Positions 23,216-35,471 of a stretch of 64,000 bases of DNA are shown in pieces. Source of the DNA: Luzula sylvatica (taxonomy: Eukaryota; Streptophyta; Magnoliopsida; Poales; Juncaceae); the NCBI GenBank assembly GCA_946800325.1, contig OX326960.1:17222893-17286892 (forward strand), given 5' to 3'. The translations under genes and the position numbers were made by a program. The notes below the pieces were generated by a model that saw only the letters and a list, made by a program, of their open reading frames with translations, was not told where the DNA came from and ran no database searches. Within the stretch, counting starts at the first letter, position 1. Every line of letters begins with the position of its first letter.

Positions 23216-24429
23216 ATGGCATCCAGTTCCGAAATATCCAAGGCTGTGGATATAATAAGCAATCTTCCAGAAATCATGCGAGAGAGAATCCTTACTTACT
23301 TGCCGATAAAAGAGGCAGGTAGAACTAGTGTTCTATCAAGCGCTTGGAGACACACGTGGACTTCAATTCCCATACTTCAAATCGACGATTCTGATTGCTG
23401 TACCGGTCTTGGTATTGTTGAACTCGTCGATACCATTCTCATCTTACATCGTGGTCCCATTCATGAATTTGAACTTACAACCAACAAAGAATGTTCTACT
23501 GCGTTAGATAGGTGGATTGGAAACTTGTCAAAAAATGGAATCGAGAAATTCGAACTCTATCTAAATAATGACTTAAATTACAAAATCCCTTCGAGTTTCT
23601 TCGATTCCAACACCCTGACTTCTATTTGTTTATCCCATTGTTATGTCAAGTTGCCTACAAGATTCAAAGGCTTTAAACTTCTTCGCAACCTTCATCTGAG
23701 TTATGTTCACATTTCTGGAGATTGCATGGACAAGTTGGTCTCAGGCAGCCCCATGTTAGAGAATTTCATAACTCTCCACTTGCATGCGCCAGAGTCGCTC
23801 ACTCATCAAGTAAAATTGCTCAATCTTCATTATTTAATTTTTTTTACTAGATTTTGTTCTTCTACATGTGTAGTTTTAACTTTTAAGTTAATTGATTTAT
23901 TCCAGGATGTCGATAAAGGAAATGTTTTAGGGAAATTCCAGGAGATTTCCCCGAATTTGCGGAAGGCGGTATTCTGCCTGAGATTTGAGGTGGAGGAGGA
24001 TAATTCTTTTCTTTTATCCTTACTTATGAATGCCCCTAAGTTGGAAACACTCTCGATATGGGTTTGTACTTTTATCTTGATAAATATTAAATATGTTATT
24101 TCGCTTAATTCTGATTTTCCTTTTTCTATTTGTAGAAAATTAGTGATGGTGTTTGGGGTAATCACCATTTCAAATTCTGGGATTCGATCAACGAATCGGA
24201 GTTCTCGTTTGAACGCCTAAAAAATGTGCAAATATACAAGTTTGAAGCCAAACCGAACACACTTGCGTTTGTGAAGTTTTTGCTCCGCTCCGCTCCGAAT
24301 TTGTTGAAATTTTCGTTAAGGCACAAAGGATCCTTTGACGAACAAAGCAGGAATTACTACCCTGCAAATTGCTTCAGGGAGTTGCTAATGTTTCGAAGGG
24401 CTTCGAAACATGCTCAAATTGACATTTAA
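23216..24429 (+). CDS. F-box/LRR/FBD-type protein
   Basis: The F-box (residues about 15-52, NLPEIMRERILTYLPIKEA...WRHTW) would bind SKP1 in an SCF ubiquitin ligase; the leucine-rich part would select substrates. Exons: 23216-23809, 23906-24061, 24136-24429, giving 347 residues. LRR-like segments include FKGFKLLRNLHLSYVHISGD and a SPMLENF step. The C-terminus (CFRELLMFRRASKHAQIDI) resembles the end of FBD domains. Intron 1 (23810-23905) is 96 bp and open in frame, so a retained-intron isoform is possible. Intron 2 (24062-24135) is GT-AG. No disabling mutation was seen. It is somewhat shorter than many FBD proteins. Substrate is unknown, as for most of this large plant family. Confidence 0.85.
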
Positions 24430-24840
24430 TTGCGTTTTATGGAAATAGAAAAATTGTTGTTGTTCTTGTGAATTTGTATCGGAGCTTTTCTTTTTTAACT
24501 GCATGACAAGTTTCCTTTTTCTTTTTCTTTTTTCCTACAATTGTATCTGTGCAACTTTCTCGAGTTAAATCCATATAAGAATGTAAATTTTGTCCCCACT
24601 AGAAATATAACTAAAATAAGAAATCTGATGTATTATTATTAAATCAACAAATAATCATAATTAACGTCTACTTAAAAAACAACATTTACTCCTGCTTCTT
24701 AAATAAGTACAAAACAATCACATACACATTTATTAATTCATCCTCTCTACAAAACTAATTAACCGTGTTCGAAAAATAAATGCAAAGTCGCACTATGCCA
24801 ACAAACTCAAAACCGCAATATTAACAACACAAATTACTCT
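24430..24840. other. Intergenic between convergent F-box gene and pyruvate kinase pseudogene
   Basis: AT-rich sequence between the stop of the F-box gene and the stop of the minus-strand pseudogene. It probably contains both 3' UTRs. Nothing else is recognised. Confidence 0.5.
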
Positions 24841-26200
24841 TTAACGACACAAACATTTCTCCACCGCTTTTTTCAACGCCGCTGCCAAAATAACTTCCGT
24901 CAATTCCGAATCAAAAGAATATGTTGTGAGCACCGGCACGACCACCGATAATATCGGGACTCTTGGACGATATTTCGAAACTAGTTTCGCTGTGGTTCCG
25001 CCACGTGTCAACACGACGATTAACGTTGCTTGTGCCTGGTAGGCAGTTTGAACTGCTGACGAGGCAAGACTCTCTAACGGACTCAAAGAAAGTGGCGCTG
25101 CCCTCGCCTATTAAAAAACATATGAATTGTTCACCGAAGAAAAATATATATATTATTCTAAAAAAATATAAATACCATTTCTTTGAAGGTGGCAGCATAA
25201 TCGAGATTCGACTCGGCCTCGACACAAACCCTTGCCATGATCTTAACAGCCAACTCGGGATATGCGCCTGCGGCGCTTTCGCCGCTGAGCATGACGCAAT
25301 CCGTGGCGTCCAAAACAGCATTGGCGACATCTGTCGCCTCGGCACGAGCCAGAAGCGGCGATTTGATCATCGACTCGAGCATTTGAGTTGCCGTCAGGAC
25401 GGATTTGCCAGCGAGGTTACATTTGTAGATCATCTTTTTTTGGGCCAAGAAGATTTTCTCGACGGGGATTTCCATTCCGAGATCCCCTCGAGCAACCATG
25501 AATGCGTCGGCCAAGAAGATTTTCCTGCATTTCACTGTACCGGATGCGGGATCGCATGAGATCACGTTTAGGGTTATGGTTCCTGATTTCAATTTAAGAC
25601 AGGGTTAGAGATAGAATTGTAGGAATTATTTCATGTATAACCCTGTAAAACTTATAAAATACATCAATAACCTCAACTTTTAAAAATACATCCGAAATAG
25701 GAAAAACTTTAGAGAACTGGAAGGATGTACACAAATGAATAAATTACTCAAAAATAAATAAATTTTTTTTTTTTTTTTTTTTTTTTACTCAAAATTGATA
25801 ACGGTTAAGAGATGTAACAGAATTGAGTACCATCTGAGTACAGGATCGTGCCGTCAGGCTTGAGATCCAATGGGAGCTTTTTGTAGCTCAGGGAGATCGT
25901 CCTTAGATCGCCTTTAATGGCGTAATCCGTGGAGATCGTGATTTCTTAACCTTCGGTAAGTTTAATCGGCTTCCTGTCTTTTAGAAATCCATTTCGGATT
26001 TCAGGTCCCGGTTTGAAAACAAGTAAAAAAATCTGCTTCGGTCGAGCTTAGATAAGTCTAGGATTTCGAATTTTAGCAACAAAATGATTGAGCAAAGAAC
26101 TAATCAGAAAAGCGAAAAAAAAAATCAATTGACCTTGGTATTGAGCATGATAGCACACAAGATCTGAACATTCGCCATGGCCACTTTCAAATTATCAAGC
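24841..26200 (-). pseudogene. Cytosolic pyruvate kinase pseudogene, copy 2
   Basis: On the minus strand it begins mid-exon 1 at about 26200 (NVQILCAIMLNTK), the first 60 or so residues being lost. It continues with exon 2 (about 25985-25850) carrying the same in-frame TAA as copy 1. An exon from about 25591 reads [18 protein letters not shown], then jumps to [16 protein letters not shown] and on through [23 protein letters not shown] and [17 protein letters not shown], ending near 25177. The last exon (about 25109-24841) reads SPLESLASSAVQTA, VVLTRGGTTAKLVSKYRP and PILSVVVPVLTT, then a further internal deletion and a TAA stop. It lacks several blocks the enzyme needs, so it is not functional. 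Different deletions from copy 1 but a shared stop show decay began before duplication. Confidence 0.92.
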
Positions 26201-26209
26201 ATGACAGTG

Positions 26210-27180
26210 AGGAGATCTGGCGCTGAGATTAGAGAGGAGAGAGAGGAGAAGAGATTTCGTTTCGTTCCCGCTTTAATAATGAGACGAAAAGGGTTAGAAA
26301 ATATAAGAGAAAAATAACAATATTCTCTTAAAATGTGGGATCCGCATGACAGTGAGGAGAGATGGTTAAATGACGATTTTTACCCACGATTGATTTGTAA
26401 ATGAAAGTCTGGAGCACTGAGGATATTTGCGTAAATTGGGTCCACCTAGTTTCGAGGGGGCGTGCGTGGTTCGGGGGATATCTGAACAAAAGAAGGGTGA
26501 TATTTCAAATAGACAAAAATGAAACTTTCGATATTTGAAAAATTGCGAAATGTCAAATTTTATAATGTATACAAAAATGTAGTTTTCCAATAATTATTTT
26601 GTACATAAGAAAATTACTTTTAATAATTTTATATTCTACAATATAATTAAAAAATGATAAAAATATTAGAAATTATTTTAAAATCATATTTTGAGAATAT
26701 TAAAATAATGTATACTAAAATTATAATATGTTTTTTAAAATTAACACAATGAAAATTCAATTCAATAAAAATTATTTTCAAATCTTTAGTTTGGTATTTT
26801 TTTAAATTTAAAATATAATCTACAAAATAGCAAATGGTTCAAAATATAATTTATTTTTGCAAATATTTTCAAAAATAATAAGAATATAACAAATTATTTT
26901 AAACTAACAATTATATTTGAGACAAATTAAGACATATTGTAAAAAAAATATATTATAAAAAAAGTTGATATTATTTTTCAAATTAACACGATGAGAATAT
27001 AATTTTATACTTACGTGTAATAATTTCTTGTACAAAATATTTTTGAAAATACGATTTTATTTGCGAATAAAATACTATTAAAATATCATTTTATAAAATA
27101 TGATATTTTTAATAGGTCCACATTTATTTTAAAGAAAATATGATTTTCTATGATTTAATAATGAAAATAGTATTTAATTT
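26210..27180. repeat. Duplicate of the pyruvate kinase upstream region
   Basis: Near-identical to about 19840-20820. The left edge is odd: CATGACAGTGAGGAG, a phrase that also occurs about 130 bp further right (about 26345), sits at the junction between exon 1 and the leader, suggesting a templated join. Confidence 0.85.
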
Positions 27181-27239
27181 AAACAAAATGATTAACCCTC
27201 CATCTCCATAACATACGATCTCCTCGTCTCAACATACGA

Positions 27240-27649
27240 TCTCCATGGAGCTCTCCTTCATCTTCGTACGAAGGTCCAGGAAGCGGTTTGGTTAAATTGG
27301 CGGTATGGCTAGGCAGTCAGACGTGGTGGTCTTGAGATCTCGCGAGACCCTAAACCTTCCTCTCGGAATCGATTCTCTGGCGATCTAGCATGGCTTGAGT
27401 GTGTTCTATAAATCGATTCTCTAGTCTTCAGGTTGTTGCGGTCTTCATATTTTCTACCCTTTAAATCGATTCAAGGTGCCCTAAACCCTCTTCTCTAAAT
27501 CAATAATTGACAATTTTTAGAAATTTTTGCATCAATTCGACATACCCTAAACCCTAAACTCAATCACATTGTATGATTCTTTCTGAATTAGTATTTGTAA
27601 AGATTTGTAGAAATTTTTTGTAGAATTTTTTAAGAAATTTTGAAGCACA
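27240..27649 (+). promoter_or_regulatory. PEX11-like leader
   Basis: Contains CTAAACC, AATCGATTCTCTGGCGAT and CCTAAACCCTCTTCTCTAAAT phrases shared with 6290-6545 and with the mirrored segment in the right arm. It ends at the ATG of the PEX11-like pseudogene. It is assigned by position. Confidence 0.45.
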
Positions 27650-28397
27650 ATGGCCATCACAGTGGATACAATGAGGGTAGAAGTGGCCCTATAAATTATT
27701 TACCTTGACAAATCCGAAGCAAGAGACAAAATTGCTAGAGCAATTCAATACGATTCGAAATTCATAAATAACGGCCAGCTTGGCTCGTGAAGTTTTCGCC
27801 TTATTTGAAGTAGAATTTTATTCTTTCAATGGTGAAATGTAATAATAGTTTGTGTATTTGTTAATAATTTATTTTTTATTAATGTGTAGTTTGCTTATAC
27901 TCTTCATGCCCTGATCATAAGTCCTGTCGCTAGAACTCCACTTCCTCTGGTTTTACTCGAAAAGGTAAATTGAATATGAATTTTAAAACCCTAATTTTGG
28001 TTTCAAATAGGTAGTGGAATTATTTCGGACATGAATTTTAAAACCTAAATTTGAATTTGTATACACTTATGTCGAAGAGTTGTGAATTGTTTATTCTTCC
28101 AAACGTAGAGTTGTAAATCATAGAATGTGCCTTTTTGATAGTTGTGAATATCTTGAGTGTTTATTTAGGAGGATAGTTTTGATATTTATATCTTTTTAGG
28201 AGGATTAATTTGATAAATAATCTTATAATCAAGCATTAATCAATATGAATAAATATCATTTTCATTACATATGTTTATAAATTTTGATTTTTTTATGTTT
28301 TGTAGGACGAAATCATAACGTGTGCTCCGCGCAGGAGGGAGGATAGAATGGAGAATGTTTTCTTCTACACAACATCCCTTCATGTGGTTTTTTGATA
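27650..28397 (+). pseudogene. PEX11: PEX11-type peroxisome proliferation factor pseudogene
   Basis: The ATG at 27650 opens MAITVDTMRVEVAL followed by TAA, then in frame IIYLDKSEARDKIARAIQYD and SKFINNGQ. A deletion and frameshift follow, after which another frame gives LAREVFALFE. A second exon (about 27890-27963) gives FAYTLHALIISPVARTPLPL and ends VLLEK at a GT donor. A third (from about 28306, after TTTTGTAG) gives DEIITCAPRRREDRMENVF before stops. PEX11 proteins are about 230-residue peroxisomal membrane proteins that elongate and divide peroxisomes; the pattern YLNKAEARDK...AIQYGSKF is characteristic. The early stop, frameshift and absence of the C-terminal half make this a pseudogene. 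Confidence 0.85.
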
Positions 28398-29437
28398 ATG
28401 GAGATTTTGGAACTTAGAACTATATTATCCCTCTTGTTTTGTAATGTTTTTATTTTAATGGTACTTTGATTTTATTCATGCTTATTTGTTGTGTAATATA
28501 TGTTTTTGTTGTTCATCTTATTCTAACTTTCGGATTAGTGGATTCACAACATTTGAATTTTACTCTTATTAATACATTTGGGTTTTGTTTGATTCAATTT
28601 TTATCCAAACGTCCAATAGAGGTTATTTTCTGTGTAATAATTTATCATTATAGTATTTGTCAAGGACAAATCAACTCAATGTAAATAAACTTCAACATAG
28701 CTTAAAACATCCAAAATACATGTTCATATGCTTTCCATCAATTGCTTTAATAATTTAGATTCAAAAATCTGCAAAAATATTAGAAACGGAAAAATTACAC
28801 CCATACACACAATAATTTGCAAAAATCAATAAAAACTGAAAAATTACATCCATACCCACGAAATTACCAAAATTACCAAAAAAACTCAGAATATTCACAA
28901 CTCTATAAAAGTCGCATCTATGATTACAACTCCACATTTGAAAAAAATAAACAATTCGCCAACATTAGTGCATAAAAATTCATCATTACATAAATTCTAG
29001 TTAAGAGAATTGTCATGTGTATCCAGTTACATTGAAGGTCAATTCGGTAATTCCACCTGATATTGTCAATACTATGCACAAAATAAATAAATAATTAATT
29101 AATAATTATTATTAGGAAATATGAAAAATAAATTGATTGGTAACCAAACTCGTACCAACCTCCAAGTCAATGGTTGTGGATATTAATCCACATAAACTAT
29201 GCTCCCCGATACAAAATTCTACAAAAAAGAAAAAAAAATTCAATTTTGAAAAAAATAAGGGTTATTTTTGTAAATTTATGAATACGAAGATATTAGTGAC
29301 CTGGTATTTCTCAAAAAAAAGATATTAGTGACCTGGTAAAGCATGATGGAAATACCAGCACTGATCGAGTCTGTGTTTAATACAGCAAGTCTAAAATTAC
29401 AAAAGAAAAATTAATTAGAACTTAAATCAAAGTTTAA
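28398..29437. other. AT-rich intergenic, rearranged near its right edge
   Basis: No gene is recognised. Near the boundary with the right arm, TGACCTGGTAAAGCATGATG occurs at 29329 and 29469, and AATACCAGCACTGA at 29350 and 29458, with the two blocks in opposite order. A shorter repeat GATATTAGTGACCTGGTA lies at about 29289 and 29321. Confidence 0.6.
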
Positions 29438-32400
29438 TTGTTTATGCAATTATGTTTAATACCAGCACTGACCTGGTAAAGCATGATGTTTAAATCCAAT
29501 TAACTTCCATTTTGTCAACCATGAATATACGGCATTGAGGAGATCTGTTATTGTTTTGCAAACTCAAAATTTCATTTTTGAATCGAATTGCACACTAGAA
29601 TCAAAATCAGATGTGGAATTTCAAATTTTGAGATGTTCTTTAGCGTAATTAGTGCCACACAAAAGATCCGAACTAAAATTCTTGGAAGTTTTATCTTTAC
29701 AAACTCTACAACCATTTCAAAGAAAAAATGTTCAATTTTGTACAGACGTATACAATATGGAAATGAGAAATGATCAAAGAAGACATTGCATCGATTTAGT
29801 GAAGAGGGTTTAGGGTACCTTGATTCGATTTAAAGATTGGATAATCTGAAAGCCCAACAATCTGACCAGAAAATCGGTTTAGAACCCTCTCGAGCCTCGA
29901 ATATCGCCAGAGAATCGATTTAGAGAGGAGGTTTGTGGTGTCGCCAAATCTCAAGATTGTCAGCTTCTCCAGATCGGCTTCCTAGGAAGATAGAGAAAAA
30001 CTTGTTGGTCGCCATGATTTCAGGAGAAAGGTTCGCCGAGGGTTTAGGGTGGGGAAAGGGAGTTTATTAACGGGTGGGGAAAAAGGGTTAAGGGGGGCGT
30101 TTGCTAACGGGCTCAGTCTATTTGGGTTTTGGTGAGGGGTATTTTGGTCAATACAATTTAAGAATCTGTTTAAATTGATGTTAAGTTGATGGTAGGGACA
30201 AATTTGATATTAATTAAGTTTAGTAGGGATAAATTTAATATTTGTAATTTAAGAGGGATAAATATGTAATTTATGAATTTAATGGAGACATGGGAGAAAT
30301 TTTCCCTAAAAAAAACAGTACAGAATAGAGAAATTTTTATTTAATTTGTTCAACAAATGATTGCATCTTGGGACTTGTGCAATAATTAGTTGCAAATTAT
30401 CAATATTTTGACAACGGAAAAAATGTCTTTTCTATTTGTAGTAAAAAGATATTAAAGAAATGTTGCAAGAACAGATAAATTATGGGTGTAGTTCTAAATG
30501 TGTAAGTAAGGTCTCTGAGGGTAAGTATATAGGAGAAATCTTTCAAAAAATATTAAAGAAAAATTATTTTTTGAGTTATAAGAACTTTTGTACAAAATGG
30601 CAGAAAACTATAAATACACTGAAATTTTGGGTATATCTGTAAATGTGTGAAAATGAAGATTTTTGGGGATACATAGGAGAAAGTGGTGGTGAAGAATTAT
30701 GGAAATTAAGAGGGGTTTTAGGTTAAAATGTAAATAGAAAAGAATTATGTGTATATTTGTAAAGTTCAAGAGAAAACCGGTTAACGGATCTTGTTCAATT
30801 TGAAGTTTTTTTAGTGTACCCATTAAATCATTTTGTCTCTCCCTTCCTTCTTGTCCAATCTTGCTTCTCCCTTGTCCTTTGAGAGGAAGAAAGGATGGAA
30901 GATAAAATTGTTAATTAGGTGGTATGTTGTATTGCATTTCAATTATTCAATTAATAAATCTTGGCTATATTGTATTTTCTATTTCATTAAAAAATTCGAT
31001 TTACTTTTCAATGAAACATTGTAGTTTTATTATGCACAATGTTATTTTATCACACTTTCTAATATTAGGGATTATACAAAATTTAAAAGTCAGTTGTTAA
31101 TTAAAAGCAGTATATTAATGCCATAAATAGTTTATTGATCTTGAAATTAATATATTCATGTTGAAAATAATATTATTAATACCAAAAATAATATCAAAAT
31201 ATCGAAAAGTATATATACACACTAAAATAGTATATATAAAAATATTTGATATTTTGCCATTAAATGATTTTTGTGCAATAAAATAATATTTTGACATTAA
31301 AATGATTTTGTTTTAGTGTAACATTTTGTGTCGGTAAAGTATTTTCAATATCAATATTTTATCTGAAAGTAATATATTAATACCAAAAATAACATAATAA
31401 TATTAAATTACATATTCACATTGAAATATCATATATAAGTATTGAAAATGATATTCTGACATTAATCATAAAAATATTATAAGTGTTGAAAATGATATAG
31501 GTGCTGAAAATAGTATATTAGCACCGAAAATTATTTAATAGCAATAAAATGTATAAAGATACTAAAAAGTGGTATGTAATGTAAGCATCGATGGCCATAA
31601 AAATTATACATTTGACTTAACATTAATAACATATATTTGTATTGAAAATAGTTTATTGACGACCTGAACATAAAATACGATAACATCCGAGATAATATAT
31701 TGTAATGTATTACAATGTATGATTATCACGGAAAACAAAACATTGTCAATGAAAATGTGTATCAGTGCACGTACTCTAAACCTCCAATCCAATGTGATTT
31801 TTTGAAAATGACAATGCACTCAGTATATTCACGATTTTTTGTGACATAAATTATGTATGCAATTAGATTGCTACCTGTGTTTTTAATTATTTCAATTTTT
31901 ATCAAAATCTAAATATTATATTACATTACATTTTTATTTAATTTTTAATCAAATAATAGACCGTAACTATTGACAACGATCATCGTAATTGGGTTAGTAT
32001 GGTCCCGCATATATATATTGTTATTGCGTGCAATATATAACATTGTTATATTTATTTTTATGTTAATATATCATTTGTGTTCGTGGTACCAATAAACTAT
32101 TTTAGTATTGTTAATAAATGTTATAGTGAAGTTATTTTTAATACCAACATACTATTTTATTATTGTTTTACTTGTATATTTCAAAAAAAATAATACGGAA
32201 AACACTTTCAAATAATTTTAAAATTTACCATCCTACACTAAAATCTATATTACCTATAAAATTGTTTAATTATAAATACTATTTTGATTAATTCTCTTAT
32301 TAATTTCTAATAAAATTAAAATATCTCATCTTAAATATTCACAAATTACATCTAAGAACATAAAATAAAGCCACAAGTACTATGTTACTCTACCTCAAGT

Positions 32401-33759
32401 AACACATTATTTATGATAGCCTCTTTTCTTTGCATTCCTCATAATCACCGCAATTTAAAAGATTATTTTAATTTTAATTTTAATTTTAATGCTCATTTTT
32501 CTCTCTTTGCATGTTTCTACTGCATGAACACCAAAACGAGAAGAACATTTACTTTTAGACCTTTTCCTTTATAATATTGTTTCATTAAATTTTAACATGT
32601 TGATTCAATCTATAATATTTTTTTTTAAGTTAACAGAGACCATAGGATTAGGAGTATTCAAACGGTTCGGTTTATTCTGATATCGAATCGAACCGCTCGA
32701 GTTCAGTTTAATCGGTTTGATTTTTCGGTTGACTTGGTTCGGTCCGATTAAGAAAATGATATTGTTCGATTTATTCCGTTCGATTTGGTTTTGAAATTTT
32801 GAAAACTGATTAAACCGAACGGACCAAATAACATTCCATCTTTCATATTTTTCAATATATTAATGTTAAAATATGCAAAAATGATATATTGATCTTATAA
32901 ACTAATATAATTATATCTCGTAATATCTATTTATATTTATTGATAAATAAAATATAGATTTTCTTGTTAATTTATTTTTATTTTAAAATTGTAATATTTT
33001 TTATTCGGGTCAACCGAATAAACCGAATAACAGTTCGGTTTAATCGGTTCGGTTCTTGATCGGTTGAAAAGTTAAACGGTTCGATTCGATTTTAAGTTTG
33101 TTCGATTCGGTCATAATCAGTTTGGTCTTATTCAGATCGATTTGAACCGAATCGAGCGAATGAACATTTCGTACATAAGATAGGAAATATTTTGGTGTAT
33201 TAAAAGAAAAATTCTAAAAAAATAGTACTGAAAAGATAATTTAATTTGTTGAACAAATGATTGCATGTACTAAATAGTATTGTGATTTGTATTGCCAAAT
33301 ATTTTGTAGAATGTCTTAAGAACGTCATAGGATTATAAAAGCCACTTAAAAGCCCTTTGAACAACATATCTTAATTACAATCAAAACCTCAAATATTACA
33401 TTACGCATCGTCAATCTTGACACTCCAAACTTAATTGCACGAAAAATAATAAGGTTCAAATGTTACAAACAAAAACTAATCGATGACACACTATCCAATG
33501 TTGTTTCAACTTGTCATGTATAAGAGCAGCAAAAATAATCATGAGTTCATGACTATAAAATAATTTTACAATTTCAATACTATTTCAACTATTTTGAGAA
33601 TTCAACCTTCTAACTATTTTGGGGATTCAAAATTATTTCACACGAATTTTATTAGTACAGTTTCTGCAATTTTATTAATACTCATAATTAAATCTAATAT
33701 AATATGAACAATTTTACCATTATGCATCGATTACCCTACAATTGTATAATTGTATTTGT
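29438..33759 (-). repeat. Right arm of the 4,322-bp inverted repeat
   Basis: Reverse complement of 2577-6898 with only scattered substitutions. The distance between the arms is 22.5 kb. Its outer end shares ACAAATAC with the left arm end and then diverges completely. It holds mirrored versions of the features described for the left arm, including the CGGTT-rich palindrome (about 32646-33166), the AT-rich repeat field (31106-31916) and the PEX11-like leader (29776-30106). Confidence 0.93.
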
Positions 33760-35000
33760 GGCCACCATTAGAAGTCAATTTAATTTTCGATCCTTTTTCT
33801 TTTGTTAATTTCTGCAACGCTAAACAAGCCAATGAAAAACACAATTTTCAAATACAAGTAAAACTAAAAGAAATAAAAACGTTCTAGACTAAACTCGTCA
33901 AAGGAAGTAAATGCAAACACACAACAAAAGTTATTCAAGAGAAACCAAATAATTTTTTTACAAAAAAATTATCTTAGAAAGGAAGGAGATAACAAAAATA
34001 ATGTGGCTCAAGACATGAGTAAAAATAGGAATAATATTATATTGTATTATTAATTATTAATATGGAAAAGGAAGAGTCGGTCCTATTAACCCTTGATTTT
34101 CATATGTTTTGACCACTTAATTAGAAAATAGAATAATCATGATGACGTCATCAAAAAATTTATTGAGGATGTGATGGAACTAAATATATTCCCACATAGT
34201 GAATTTATGATATAATTTTTTCACTAAATATATGACCACTTAATTAGAAGATGGATTAATTTTCTTTTAACAGGACATGTTTGGGCCTTATTCTTATATT
34301 GTATCACATAGATGTACCACAAAACCTTGTAAATATTTTAGGTGTCAAATGGAAAATGTATGGAAGGGGATATAAAAGCCCCCTCCATATTAATAATAAT
34401 AAAAAAAAATGTTAAAGTATTTATTATATTAAAATTAAAATATTATAAGTTATGTATATTTATAATTCAAATTAGTGTTCATTAATTTAATTTTAATTAT
34501 TATAATTCAAATATTAATTATTATCATTTCAAAAATTATTTTATATATTTTTGTATTTTATAATAATTTTTTTTTTCAAAATCTGATTTTTTTAAATACA
34601 ATACACACATATAAATGCAACATAACATATATATTTATAAATTATTCTACCATTAAATATTTTATTTTTGACACAAATTTATTTTTTTCAATTTATTTGT
34701 TTTTGTTCAAACATTTTGTTCTAAAACAATTTATGATTCCGATTCCAATTTCCAAACTACGCAACATATTATGATATGTCCTAATTTGAGTTTTTATTAG
34801 TTGAATTTGTTATTATAATGATTTTCAATTTTTAAAATATTATTTATTTTTTCGGATTTTTTTTTCCGACTTGGCCGAGTCTGATTCGAGTCGACCGAGT
34901 CCCGAGTTGACGGGACGGGCTGAGTCCGATATTCCATGCTCATCATTCACATTAACTATTGTAATAAGGGGCATTTATAATAATTGACAATGCAAAATCC
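33760..35000. other. AT-rich intergenic, no gene recognised
   Basis: Very AT-rich between about 34380 and 34860. A short GC-rich patch near 34868-34925 with repeated GAGTC/CGAGT words stands out but matches nothing I recognise. The open frame at 34475-34774 is low-complexity and not supported. Confidence 0.5.
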
Positions 35001-35400
35001 ATTCGAGTTTGTTCTCATGTGATATTCTGACTTATGTATCTCTTGTAAATTGTTCAGTCAAATTACCCGCGGGATTCAAAGGATTTAAAAAATTTCTTCG
35101 TATCCTTAATTTCCAGAATGTTACCATCTCTGGCGATTGCGTCGAGAAACTCGTCTCAGATTGTCCCATATTGGAAAATTTGAAACTGGATGACCGTCAA
35201 ATGTACACCAATTTAAATATTCAAGCACCGACTTTAAATTTAAAATATTTGTATGTTTTCATCGAGTTTACATTTTTCCATCCACATGCACCAAAAGTTT
35301 CGCACTCTTTGTGTGTATCGAATGAACTAACCAAAATAGTTTCGAAACCAAATGGAACAAAATCAACAATAAAAGTCCAAAACAAATTGCAACCTCATTA
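34985..35400 (+). pseudogene. F-box/LRR (FBD-type) gene fragment
   Basis: Reads LTYVSLVNCSVKLPAGFKGF, then LRILNFQNVTISGDCVEKLV and SDCPILENLKLDD, the central leucine-rich part of an F-box/FBD protein. It is similar to, but clearly diverged from, the matching part of the gene at 23216 (SICLSHCYVKLPTRFKGFKL). The F-box and C-terminus are absent, and the frame breaks upstream. It ends next to a PPR fragment on the other strand. Confidence 0.8.
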
Positions 35401-35471
35401 AACACCAAAAATAACCCCAAATTACTCTTCTTGAAAAACAAAAACAAAAAAATGAATAAAAAATTTATTCC

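Noticed and set aside
24963..25559. A 198-codon plus-strand frame
   Set aside because: It is antisense to the pyruvate kinase pseudogene, whose motifs on the minus strand are unmistakable; the similar frame at 36057-36479 has the same cause.
2577..33759. Inverted arms as the LTRs or ends of one giant transposon
   Set aside because: They are inverted rather than direct, lack TG/CA or TIR ends and target duplications, and the interior is ordinary genes and pseudogenes.
34475..34774. 99-codon frame rich in Ile, Phe and Asn
   Set aside because: Low-complexity AT-rich DNA with no domain; expected by chance.
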